NCBI GenBank assembly: GCA_016926155.1
Contig: JAFGPC010000183.1
Location: 1-64,000 of the forward strand
Length of the DNA stretch: 64,000 nt
Direction of reading: 5' to 3'
DNA from: Sedimentisphaerales bacterium
GTDB taxonomy: Bacteria > Planctomycetota > Phycisphaerae > Sedimentisphaerales > Anaerohalosphaeraceae
Below, piece after piece: positions 35,707 through 45,200 of the stretch (position 1 is the stretch's first letter; each line of letters opens with the position of its first letter). The notes beneath the pieces were generated by a model. The model was not told the origin of the DNA and ran no database searches. It saw nothing but the letters and a program-made list of their open reading frames with translations. The position numbers were made by a program, and so were the translations under genes.

Positions 35707-37287
35707 TCATTTTCCACGACGCCAGTCAACCTTGCCACTATAGCCCATGACCTCATCTACGAGTGCAAAGAGATCCGGATCATATTTTTCAAGGATTTCA
35801 CGTGTTGTAATCGGATGAGCGGCATCATTGGGGCATACGCCCTGACCGGTTGCGTCGAAGTAAGCCAGCACGCCTGCCGTCCAGTATTCCACGCGGTCGT
35901 GAAGGGCGGCGGTCCCTTTCCAAAGGCCTTTACTCATCGCACTGTCATAGGCCGCCTTCAGCTTATGATCGAAACGTACATCCATGCGCTGGATACGCAG
36001 TTCGTATTGCTGCACATTTCGCCCCCTCTTGTCCCAGTCTGGGTCGACTGGACGCAGGCCAGTCACGAAATAGAGAGCCCTCGCACAAACACGAATGACC
36101 TGACATTCGGTGGCAGAAGCATCATTGAAGCTACCCAACACATTCTCTTGGCTTACGACAAGAAGTTTGACCTTAGGAGAGTAATCCATAAACCGTGCCG
36201 TATGATCCAAGTCCTCACTAGAGACTTTCTTATATTCAGGAAGATCAGCCAGACTTTCAGAGGGACCCAGGACTACCAGTTTGAGCCCGTCAGCAATAAG
36301 AGCCTTGAGAATGTCATGACGATAGGCAAACATTTTGCGGATCGTATCATTGGCCTTGAGCAGGGCTTCGTCGTCAGTATCTCTTCCGATGACAATGAAT
36401 TCGCGTGCCCAGGTGAACTTTGTATAGTAGGTATCGATATTGAACTTGGAGGGCGCTTTGTCAACCATGGGCAGGGTTTGCAGCCATTGGTATCGCCAGT
36501 CCTGCTCAGGGCTGAGGTTAAAGGTGCTTCTGACCAGTTCGTAACCTTCCGGATCGTACATCTTGAGCTGTTCACGTCGGCCGATGGGACCGTGATTCCA
36601 ATTGTTCACGCGATTACAGTCGAAATATGCCTGTGCGATTTCAGCCCAATACTCAGCCGAATTACCAATCACGTATGTATCTTTATATAAGCCTTTCTTT
36701 ACCGCCTTTTGATATACGTCATTTTTCCGGTCCATCCACGTCGAGTCGATTCTTCTCAGCGTACTATCGATGGTGTGGCAAAATTCATGCACTGCAATGC
36801 TTTCGTCGTCATAACGGTCTATGGGGAGGCTCAATAGGTTTTCCTCCCCAAAGCTGGTCGGGAAGCCGCCCGTGCCTCGTACCCGCTCATTGAGATACTC
36901 CGGATTGCGTGCATTCCTGTTTTCCGGAAGATCCGTATAGACCTGATCAGCTCCTATAATGACAAGATACATGCCGCGATCGACGAGCGCCTTGAGGATA
37001 TCAGGACGGCCGGCAAGCATATGAGTTACAATTTCATAGGTGCGCTGTAATGCCAAATCTGCCACTTCCTGCGAAGCGACAACCGGGATGCCATGAATGT
37101 TGACGTATTTGCTGTAGAAGCGATGTGCTTCCTGTCTATCTTGTTCACGAACCTTCTCAAAGAAAGAAGCAGGCGGCGCAATTACGGCAGGGTATTCCAT
37201 ACTTATGCCCGGATGACCAAAAAGAAGTGTATAGTTGACGCTTGCAATCAGTACAAACGCGGCCATGTAATAGTGCCTGGATTTCAT
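35707..37287 (-). CDS. Secreted duplicated gluzincin-like metalloprotein, one half active-looking, one half degenerate
   Basis: 526 residues with a signal peptide (MKSRHYYMAAFVLIASV...). The protein is an internal tandem repeat. The first half (about 40-270) has HEFCH (His167, Glu168, His171) and a downstream EYWAEIAQAYFD helix that could give the third zinc ligand, in the manner of anthrax-lethal-factor-like or gluzincin peptidases. The second half (about 290-526) repeats the pattern (MFAYRHDILKALIADGLKLVVLG against MLAGRPDILKALVDRGMYLVIIG; VEYWTAGVLAYFD) but its HExxH position reads ECQVIRV. So one catalytic site and one pseudo-site are expected. The exact family is not recognised. Ribosome site AAAGG 8 nt upstream; middle gene of a three-gene set. 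Confidence 0.8.
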   Translation of the reverse strand: MKSRHYYMAAFVLIASVNYTLLFGHPGISMEYPAVIAPPASFFEKVREQDRQEAHRFYSKYVNIHGIPVVASQEVADLALQRTYEIVTHMLAGRPDILKALVDRGMYLVIIGADQVYTDLPENRNARNPEYLNERVRGTGGFPTSFGEENLLSLPIDRYDDESIAVHEFCHTIDSTLRRIDSTWMDRKNDVYQKAVKKGLYKDTYVIGNSAEYWAEIAQAYFDCNRVNNWNHGPIGRREQLKMYDPEGYELVRSTFNLSPEQDWRYQWLQTLPMVDKAPSKFNIDTYYTKFTWAREFIVIGRDTDDEALLKANDTIRKMFAYRHDILKALIADGLKLVVLGPSESLADLPEYKKVSSEDLDHTARFMDYSPKVKLLVVSQENVLGSFNDASATECQVIRVCARALYFVTGLRPVDPDWDKRGRNVQQYELRIQRMDVRFDHKLKAAYDSAMSKGLWKGTAALHDRVEYWTAGVLAYFDATGQGVCPNDAAHPITTREILEKYDPDLFALVDEVMGYSGKVDWRRGK

Positions 37288-37311
37288 GACAAAACCTTTC
37301 TTGAAAATGGA

Positions 37312-40011
37312 TTACTGGTCCTTTATCCAGACAGATGAAAGGGGGCCACGGTTGCGACGATTACTCTTGTTCGCAATAGTACGGTTGTTCCTTGCATAAT
37401 TGGGGATTGCCGTCAGTTCGGAACCATCGGCCCATTTTCCTTTGATCACCATTACACCGTCAAGCATATCGGGCTTCCATTCGATTGTCAGGGGGGCGTC
37501 AGGCTGCAGGATATTATCAAGGTTCTGGTCTATTCTCTCGACATTGTAGATCAATGGTCCGTAACGTAGGGCTACTTGCCCCTTTGTGGCATCAATCTTG
37601 TCGATACCTTTAATTCTCTGAATCTTCATGGGTAGTAAAAGAGTAACCTTATCCCCGGTTTTCCACATACGGTTTATGACGGCATAGCCGTTTCGGACGG
37701 GAGGAGAGATCACAAGCCCGTTTATGGAGATTGAAACAATACCATTTGCAGAAGGGGAAGCTTGATAAAGTTCGCTGACGCTACGGTTCGGCAGGCGAAT
37801 ATAGACTGTGAAATTTCTTTCTGCTTTGGGATTAACCGTCATTTCAACATTACCGCTCCATGGATAGTCTGTCGTTTGGACTATCTCTATGTCAGTACCG
37901 GAGACATCCTCGATGTCTACACTGCTTCCAATAAAAAGGTTTACATAAATACCGTCATCGCTTTTGACATATGTCCATGTCGGCAGCATGAGAAGGATCC
38001 TTGGAATGTTGCCTACACAGCAGGGGCAGCCGTGCCAGTCGTAGCGATCTCCTCGGGAGTCCAGCGGATTCTGGTAGTAGAAATTCTTTCCCTCCAGATC
38101 GATCGATCCTAAAAGCGCATTATAGAGTGTTTCTTCATACAGGTCTGCATATTGGGCGTCATGATATGTCATGTTGAGCTTGTGCTGAAAGAAGATCTCT
38201 CCGCAACTGGAACAGGATTCACAGTAGGCGTTATGACGTAAGGAGTAGTCCGGACCAAATCCCTCCGAGGTCTCTCCACTTCCTATACCCCCGGTAACAT
38301 AGTATTTCCGATTAACAATATTATCCCATAGCGACATGACGGCACTCTGGTAATCGATATCACCTGTTTCCATGGCAACATCAGCCATCCCTGCATATGA
38401 ATAGGCTGCGCGAACGGCATGACCTACAGCTTCATACTGCTCAATAACAGGCATATGGCTCTGGTCATACTCTTGGCCCTCCTTGCGACAGTCCAATAGA
38501 AATTTGGCTAGTTCGATATACTTGTTCCCTGTGCCTTTTCCTTCTATGTCGTTCACAAATCTCCCGAAACGCACAAGCGCGATTTCCATCTCCTGGTGGC
38601 CATCGAACCATTCCTTTTTGGGTGCTGGACCGATGTTGTCGTACCAGCAATCAGCGAGTTTTTTAGCTGCGTTATAAAGTCTTTTATCGTTTCCCTCCGT
38701 TAAAAGATAATGACTGATTGCGCATTCCAGGAAATATCCTGCCACATATCCTTCGTGGTCGGCCCTATGTCTTGGGGACCAGTGTTCACGGTCACTCAGA
38801 GTAAAGGCTGTCTGCAGGTACCCATCGGATTCCTGCGCTGCCAGTATTTTGGGAATCCAGTCTTCCAATGTCTCCCTCATGTCCCTCTGCGCCTTTATGA
38901 TCTCCTTATCATTTTGCGGTTCAATCATAAGAGCGACACATATTGACTCAATCGTGTTATACACCCATGCATTGGAGAATACATACCCCCTGTGACGACC
39001 ATGTTCTCTGCCAGCGAGTTTGTTCGCCGCGTCTATGAAATTATTAATACCTCCCTCTCTTAGGTCTGGATCTGATATCTTCTCTATGCAGTGCGGGATC
39101 CAGTTGACGATCAGCGCCTTGGCTCTCTTACTCCACAAAGGACTACTGATCGTATAGTGCCGGGTGTCGATCAGATCAAGGTGCATCGCTGGCGGCGGTG
39201 CACTTACCTTCACGGTCACAGTGGAGGAAGCACTCAATTGTCCTCTGCCTGCCGTTAGCTTAACAATATATTCACCGATTTCGGTGAACTTTGCTGTCGT
39301 TTCCTGCACATTGGCGTCCTCGAAGACAACCTTTCCTGGACCGGATAGTTTGCTCCAGATAATCGGTATGTCTTTGGTCTGCAGGGTCTTTACCGCTCCA
39401 TTCAACCAGGTTCTACCTCCCAGGACGACTATGCGATTTACTCCCGCATCAACAAGAGGTGGAAATTCCGGTGAATTGCCCGAATCATATACTTTCCACT
39501 CCAATAGTCCTGTCGAATATTGCCCATCAGAATCAATTTCGAGTCTCAGTTTGGTCGTGCGAACTTCGTCAAATGTAGTTGTATTATAGCGATCTTTTTC
39601 CACCCCGAGGCCCAACCCATTCTTCACCGGTTGGAAGGTCTCACCATCCCAGTACAGTAATCGGCACGCTGCTGGAAGATGAACGCCGCGTCGGTCATCC
39701 CACCAGTATACGTCGATCTTGTTCGTACTTATGGGCTTGCTCCAATCATACTGAACCCATTGCGTTCCTCGGGCAGGCCAGTTGCCGTACGATCCCCGGC
39801 CGCGGACATGGGAGGTCTCCGGGGCATAACCGTCATGAAGAGATGCGAGTGATGTATCTCCGGAAACCCGTGAGGCCGATGGTGTGGCAATAAGGGCAAG
39901 GTTTACGGGGGAATCAACCTGTTCAGTTGTATCCGGTTCGGCATATGATGTACTTAAAAAAAATATGGATATACTGACACATGTTTGTAATAGAAAACGT
40001 ACCCGTTTCAT
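37312..40011 (-). CDS. Secreted GH127 beta-L-arabinofuranosidase with F5/8-type-C and PKD-like modules
   Basis: 899 residues. Signal peptide to about A24, F5/8C-like carbohydrate-binding module (36-175), PKD-like module (about 185-270), GH127 barrel and sandwich (290-899). The zinc/thiolate site of GH127 is complete by pattern: Glu598 and Cys600 in YCESC, and Cys662, Cys664, Cys665 in HGCPCC, with Cys664 matching the nucleophile of the Bifidobacterium enzyme HypBA1. Glu583 is the likely acid/base. It hydrolyses terminal L-arabinofuranose, in characterised members from beta-1,2-linked arabino-oligosaccharides on hydroxyproline. AAGGA lies 8 nt before the ATG. First gene of the set with the HExxH protein and the S9 peptidase. 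Confidence 0.92.
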   Translation of the reverse strand: MKRVRFLLQTCVSISIFFLSTSYAEPDTTEQVDSPVNLALIATPSASRVSGDTSLASLHDGYAPETSHVRGRGSYGNWPARGTQWVQYDWSKPISTNKIDVYWWDDRRGVHLPAACRLLYWDGETFQPVKNGLGLGVEKDRYNTTTFDEVRTTKLRLEIDSDGQYSTGLLEWKVYDSGNSPEFPPLVDAGVNRIVVLGGRTWLNGAVKTLQTKDIPIIWSKLSGPGKVVFEDANVQETTAKFTEIGEYIVKLTAGRGQLSASSTVTVKVSAPPPAMHLDLIDTRHYTISSPLWSKRAKALIVNWIPHCIEKISDPDLREGGINNFIDAANKLAGREHGRHRGYVFSNAWVYNTIESICVALMIEPQNDKEIIKAQRDMRETLEDWIPKILAAQESDGYLQTAFTLSDREHWSPRHRADHEGYVAGYFLECAISHYLLTEGNDKRLYNAAKKLADCWYDNIGPAPKKEWFDGHQEMEIALVRFGRFVNDIEGKGTGNKYIELAKFLLDCRKEGQEYDQSHMPVIEQYEAVGHAVRAAYSYAGMADVAMETGDIDYQSAVMSLWDNIVNRKYYVTGGIGSGETSEGFGPDYSLRHNAYCESCSSCGEIFFQHKLNMTYHDAQYADLYEETLYNALLGSIDLEGKNFYYQNPLDSRGDRYDWHGCPCCVGNIPRILLMLPTWTYVKSDDGIYVNLFIGSSVDIEDVSGTDIEIVQTTDYPWSGNVEMTVNPKAERNFTVYIRLPNRSVSELYQASPSANGIVSISINGLVISPPVRNGYAVINRMWKTGDKVTLLLPMKIQRIKGIDKIDATKGQVALRYGPLIYNVERIDQNLDNILQPDAPLTIEWKPDMLDGVMVIKGKWADGSELTAIPNYARNNRTIANKSNRRNRGPLSSVWIKDQ

Positions 40012-40035
40012 GGAAAATTTCCTTAACCATCATTT

Positions 40036-40428
40036 CTAACTCTTAACCATCTCTGAACTTGTCCTGTGCCCTTGCAAATTTCCGGAAGAGGTAGTCGGTC
40101 CGTTTTTTGATCTCTCGTCACCGGTTGTCGCCCATATAAAACTTAAAGCGGACAGGCAATGATCCGCAATGTGGTCAGTAAGATTTTTTCCTGTACTATC
40201 CCAGCCACCGTACGGTTCGGCTTTAGGCTCGAGCTTAAGCAAGTCCTCTGCATCCCGGTACTGGATCTGCTTTAGGAGGCCACCAAGGAGTCTTACATGA
40301 CTCAGTTTGAGTGGCCAAACCTTAAATCTCTCTTGACAACCATTTATGCTGGAAACACCAATTTGTGCATTAACATATACCTGAAATGATATGGCAAAGA
40401 TCCAAAGAAATAATAGATCCCTTCTCAA
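40036..40428 (-). pseudogene. Truncated, frameshifted GH127-like gene fragment
   Basis: A 130-residue frame begins with a clean signal peptide (MRRDLLFLWIFAISF..., cleavage VNA/Q) followed by the N-terminal GH127/DUF1680 signature (LSHVRLLGG, AEPYGGWDSTGKNL, HCLSALSFIWATTGDER). Compared with the family, about 15 residues are missing between LLKLEP and KAEPYGG, and GHYLSAL has become DHCLSAL. After GDER the frame is lost: reading one base over gives KKRTDYLFRKFARAQDKF and then TAA (40043-40045), restoring the family pattern, so one T was lost before an A6 run. The other 500 or so residues are absent. It sits 24 nt upstream of an intact GH127 gene. Confidence 0.8.
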
Positions 40429-40832
40429 AACAGTTCCCCTTACTCATTTTGGCGTGTTAAAATGTATCATTCTATACATATCCGATTATCTCCATTCCTG
40501 CGATCTCCTAATATCGATCGAAGATCCAAGGTTGTTTCTCACTACGATCTTATACTGTTTTAAGTTCCAAGACAACATCTTGTTCTTGATCACAATCCTA
40601 GAACAGAAAATAAAAGCAGCAGCTGCCGACGCAGTGATGGTTTGCCTTTTTGACACATTCACTTCAGAACCACAGTATTCTGCATAGGACTCATTTTTCG
40701 ATACCAGTTCCAGTGGGTCTTCATGAGGACGTTAATCTAGCCTTCTCCCTTCGGCATCACAGAGATAGATCCTCTCATAAATTAAATGACTGATGATACT
40801 TTATCGTTTCCTTGGTTTGAAAACAAAAGACC
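40429..40832. other. Intergenic region between divergent genes
   Basis: AT-rich. A plus-strand frame at 40391-40687 is open but antisense to the pseudogene start and looks non-coding. A small inverted repeat TGTAT/ATACA lies near 40464. Nothing else is supported. Confidence 0.35.
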
Positions 40833-40861
40833 TTGACAGTTCAATATGTTTTTGATATATT
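40833..40861 (+). promoter_or_regulatory. Near-consensus sigma70 promoter of the oxidoreductase-HEAT/DUF1080 operon
   Basis: TTGACA (40833-40838), a 17-nt spacer and TATATT (40856-40861), with a leader of about 75 nt to ATG 40943. It is among the best promoter matches in the window. Confidence 0.6.
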
Positions 40862-40942
40862 TATCAACTATATAAGGTCCTCATTGTATTATTACAACAT
40901 TGAAACATAAAATCACAGGTAACTTTTTTACCAGGAGTCAAC

Positions 40943-42220
40943 ATGGAAGCGAAACACATCAGTCGGCGGGATTTTTTCCACAAAGCTGCAGAGGTGTCTG
41001 CAACGGTCGGAGCATTTTCGATTGTCCCCAGAAAAGTGCTGGGCGGCTCCATGTACGAGTCCCCAAGTGACGGACTTACTAAGGCCGTTATAGGCGTCGG
41101 CGGTATGGGACAGGGACATCTGGATTATGGCGGTTCGAAGCTGCTGGCGATCTGCGATGTCGACGAGATCCATTTGAAAAATACCCTCCAGAAGGTTGGA
41201 TCCGATGTAAAGGGGTATAAAGATTTTCGTGAGGTGCTGGAGAGAAAAGACATCGATATCATTCATGTACCAACTCCACCACACTGGCATGCACTAATTT
41301 CTATCGCGGCAGCGGAAGCGGGGAAAGATATATGGTGCGAAAAACCAATGACCCGTACGATCGGTGAGGGCAAGAAGGTCATCGAGGCGGTACAACGTAA
41401 TGGTAGAATTTTTCGGATCAATACATGGTTTCGGTTCAGCAGCGGTTTTTACGGCTTCGGCACTTCCGTTAAACCGATCAAAAAGCTTGTCAATAGCGGA
41501 ATGCTGGGATGGCCATTGAAGGCAACAATCAGTGCTTCGACGGGATTTAACTGGAAATTCCAGTGGAGTGGAAAGACAAATCTGATTCCGCAACCGGTGC
41601 CGGCTCATCTGGATTACGATATGTGGCTGGGTCCTGCACCATACAAACCTTATCATCCGCATAGGACGCATGGAACATTTCGAGGTTACTGGGATTATGA
41701 CGGCGGCGGATTGGGCGACATGGGAATGCACTATCTGGATCCGGTGCAGTACCTGCTCAACAAGGACGATACGAGCCCTGTCGAAATTGAAGCGGATGCC
41801 CCACAGCAGGATCCGGATGCGTGTGGTTCGTGGCGGTGGATTCGAATGAAGTATGCCGACGGTTGCGAGATTATTCTGGATGGCGAAAACAGAGACAAAG
41901 ACGCTCCTTTTCTGGAAGGTCCGGACGGCAAAGTATGGCCAAGAATGAGATCAGATATACCGAACCTGCAAGACAAACTGGCAGAATGTCCTGATCCGGA
42001 GCCCCAAGTTACTGATTTCGAAAATGCTGTGAGGAATCGTAAGAAGTTTGCGTTGAATGAAGCAAATGGGCATCGCTCGTGTACAATCGTGAACCTTGGG
42101 AAAATTGCGGTCCGTGTTGGAAGGCCTCTGCGTTTCGATCCTGTTCGGCAATTATTTATTAACGATGAACAAGCTAACCGCCTGATTGATCAACCCATGC
42201 GGAGTCCATGGTGCATCTAG
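40943..42220 (+). CDS. Tat-exported Gfo/Idh/MocA family oxidoreductase
   Basis: 425 residues. Twin-arginine leader (ISRRDFFHKAAEV), Rossmann nucleotide site VIGVGGMGQGHLD, and the catalytic-lysine motif CEKPMTR of the family, followed by the alpha/beta C-terminal domain (GDMGMHYLDPVQYLL). It should oxidise or reduce a sugar hydroxyl with a tightly held NAD(P), folded before export. AGGAG sits 5 nt before the ATG. The next gene, with HEAT repeats and two DUF1080 domains, starts 41 nt after its stop. In Bacteroides, related oxidoreductases make 3-keto-glycosides that DUF1080 proteins cleave, so the pair may be a two-step unit. The sugar is not predictable from sequence. Confidence 0.9.
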   Translation: MEAKHISRRDFFHKAAEVSATVGAFSIVPRKVLGGSMYESPSDGLTKAVIGVGGMGQGHLDYGGSKLLAICDVDEIHLKNTLQKVGSDVKGYKDFREVLERKDIDIIHVPTPPHWHALISIAAAEAGKDIWCEKPMTRTIGEGKKVIEAVQRNGRIFRINTWFRFSSGFYGFGTSVKPIKKLVNSGMLGWPLKATISASTGFNWKFQWSGKTNLIPQPVPAHLDYDMWLGPAPYKPYHPHRTHGTFRGYWDYDGGGLGDMGMHYLDPVQYLLNKDDTSPVEIEADAPQQDPDACGSWRWIRMKYADGCEIILDGENRDKDAPFLEGPDGKVWPRMRSDIPNLQDKLAECPDPEPQVTDFENAVRNRKKFALNEANGHRSCTIVNLGKIAVRVGRPLRFDPVRQLFINDEQANRLIDQPMRSPWCI

Positions 42221-42261
42221 AACGACCAAAGTGGTCATGAAAAATATTTTCGGAGACAAGT

Positions 42262-45200
42262 ATGATGAGCAACTCACGAAAATCAACAAGCCTTATAATA
42301 GGATTTCTAACACTGATATTCATCAGTCCAAAGAGTTTAACAGCCAAAGTTGATTCTCTTATCGATAAATTTCCGGCTCAGAGTTTTAAACAAGAGAAAA
42401 CACTGGCAGGAGATTTAATTAAACTAGGTCCAAATGGAATTGATGAGATTTGTGACAAACTCGTACCCCCAGGAACAACTGATGATTCAAAAGTGCGTCA
42501 GGCAATTAGTGCCATAACATTTTATGTCGGTACGCCAGAGAGAAACGAGTCGGAAAGGAAGACTTATTCTGAAAGCCTGATCAAGTCGTTAGATCGCCAT
42601 AAAAACAAAGAAGTAAAGGCGTTTCTAATCAGCCAGATTCAACTGATCGGTAAAGCTGAGGCGGTAAAACCGCTCGGGAAATACCTGAAAGAAGAGGGCC
42701 TTTGTGAACCGGCAAGTCGAGCAATTGTACGGATCGGGGGCAAAGAGGCTGCAAGAGAACTGGTTGATGTACTGGACTCTGTAAAGGGAAAAAACAGTAT
42801 CGCGATCATTCGCGGTTTAGGTTCTTTGAAACACAAACCGGCGGCTAACGATATCGTTAAATACCTAAATACTGAAGACAGGGACTTACGACTGGCAACT
42901 CTTTGGGCACTGGCAAATATCGCCGAGCCATCAACAGGTATGTATTTGGCAGACGCCATGAACACAGAGAGTGGATATGAAAAGACCAAGGCGGATTCTT
43001 ACTATCTGCTGTTTGCGAAGCGGCTTGTCGAGGATGGCTGCAACAGGCAAAGCACAAAAATATGTCGAAATATTTTAGAAAGGCGGACAGGTTCCGATCA
43101 GGGAAATATACGGTGTTCGGCCCTAAGCATCCTGGTTGAGGCTGCAGGCGAGAATGCAATGGACGAGGTATTTGAGGCTATGGAAAATCCGGATCCGGCC
43201 ATGCAGGCAAGGGCCATGGAACTGGTTGAAAATATACCGGGAACATCGGTGACAAGGAAACTTCTGGAGCGATTGGAAACGGCACCACTCGACACGAAGC
43301 TTAAGCTTTTGACGACGCTGGCAAAACGGGGTGATACAACGGCCCTTTCAGGAATCATGGCAGGTATTCGAGACAAAGAGGAAGCAGTAAGAATGACCGC
43401 GATTGATGCGGCTGTGATCTTAGGACAGGATGAAGTAGTTGACGATCTTCTAAAGATTCTACAAAAGACAGAGTATCCAAGCGACATCAAACATATCAAG
43501 AACGCCCTTCTGCGAATCGAAGGGAAAAAGGTGATGGATAAAATCGCCGATTCTTTGCCTGACATGGATACGATTGCCAGAGTCGCTCTTATCGAAGTTC
43601 TCGCTCAACGGCGGGTGGAAAAACACATAAATGTAATCTTGAAGCAGATAGAGTCAGAAGATCCAATAATCCGAACGGGAGCGTTTAAGGCGCTGTCGAA
43701 GATCGGAGGCCAACAGGCTCTTACGGCGGTTGTTGCTTTGAAGAAAAGCGACAATGTCGACAAGAGGGATACAGCTGTCCGCACAATCTGTGAATGGCAG
43801 GATGCAGAGGCTGTCGAGGAAATTTTAAAAATACAAGCCGAAAGTGATTTGCTGGCATATCAGGTTCTGGCAACTCGGAGATCGGTAAGATTGATTACAC
43901 AGACTGACTGGCCTGCAGCAATGAAGGTATCTGCGCTTCGAAGAGCAATGGACAATGCCAAGAGAATCGACGAGAAGCGGACCATACTCGCTGGTTTGGG
44001 ATCGGTTCGTGATCTGGATGCACTTATGTATGCAACAATCCTTCTGGAAGACAAGGAACTAAACCAGGAAGCGGCACTTGCAGTCGTCAAGATCGCCTGT
44101 CCCCAGAACAGCGAGGATAAAGGTTTAGTCGGCAGGACGATATCGCTGATTCTGAAAAGAGCCACTCCCAAAATCGTTGATATGGAGGTTCGAAAAAGGA
44201 TTGAGGATCATCTAAAAAATATGCCTAAAGCCGAGAGTTCGAATCTTGCTCTTGGTAAGCCGGTGAGTATCTCATGCAGATCACAGGGGAATCAGAAGCC
44301 GGAGTTCGCCGTAGATGGGGAAGTATCCAATAAAGGAAATTCTTACTGGGGAGACAGATGGCCTTCGTGGTTTCAGATCGATCTGGAGCAGACCGTCAAG
44401 GTGGATACTGTGCATATTTATTTCTACTGGGATGGCAGGTACTATCAGTACGACATCGAACTTTCAGAGGATGGTAAAAACTGGAAGAAGGTTATCGATC
44501 AGAGCGAGAATACAACCGCAGCAACGGCGACAGGCGTAGTACACAATTTCGAACCTACAAATGCTCGTTATGTGCGTGTTAATATCCTCAAAAACAGTGC
44601 AAACGAGGCAGTACATATTGTAGAGTGTAAAGTTTACGCGGGGGGAGCCGGTCGCGTGGAGAAACCATCGAGTGCAGCGGCGCAAGGGGAACCACAAGCA
44701 CCGGAGGGATTCGTTTCGTTGTTTAATGGAAGGGATTTGACAGGATGGAAAGGCCTGTTAAAGGGACCTTATGATAATCCGATCAAACGGGCTGAATTGA
44801 GCCAGGAGAAGCTTGTTAAACTGCAAGAGGAGGCAGACAAATATATGCGGGACCATTGGTTTGTAGAGGATGGAGTATTGGTTTTCGATGGGGAAGGATC
44901 AAGTCTTGCCACGGAGCGACGGTATGGAGATTTCGAGATGTATGCGGACTGGAAGCTGCTTACAGCAAACGGTGACAGCGGTCTGTATCTCCGTGGCTCA
45001 CCGCAGGTTCAGATTTGGGATCCGGCATACTGGAAGATCGGTTCAGGAGGATTGTATAACAATCAGAAAAATCCCAGCAAACCGACTTGTATTGCGGACA
45101 ATCCTGTCGGAACGTGGAATGCCTTCTATATCAAGATGGTTGGCGAGAAGGTTACTGTTAAACTTAATGATATACTGATCGTGGATAATGTTACGCTGGA

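Noticed and set aside
35557-36690. 377-codon plus-strand frame antisense to the HExxH gene
   Set aside because: The minus-strand protein has a signal peptide, internal repeat and zinc motif; the antisense product has none.
40391-40687. 98-codon plus-strand frame upstream of the oxidoreductase operon
   Set aside because: It begins antisense to the pseudogene leader, has no ribosome site, and its composition follows the AT-rich intergenic DNA.
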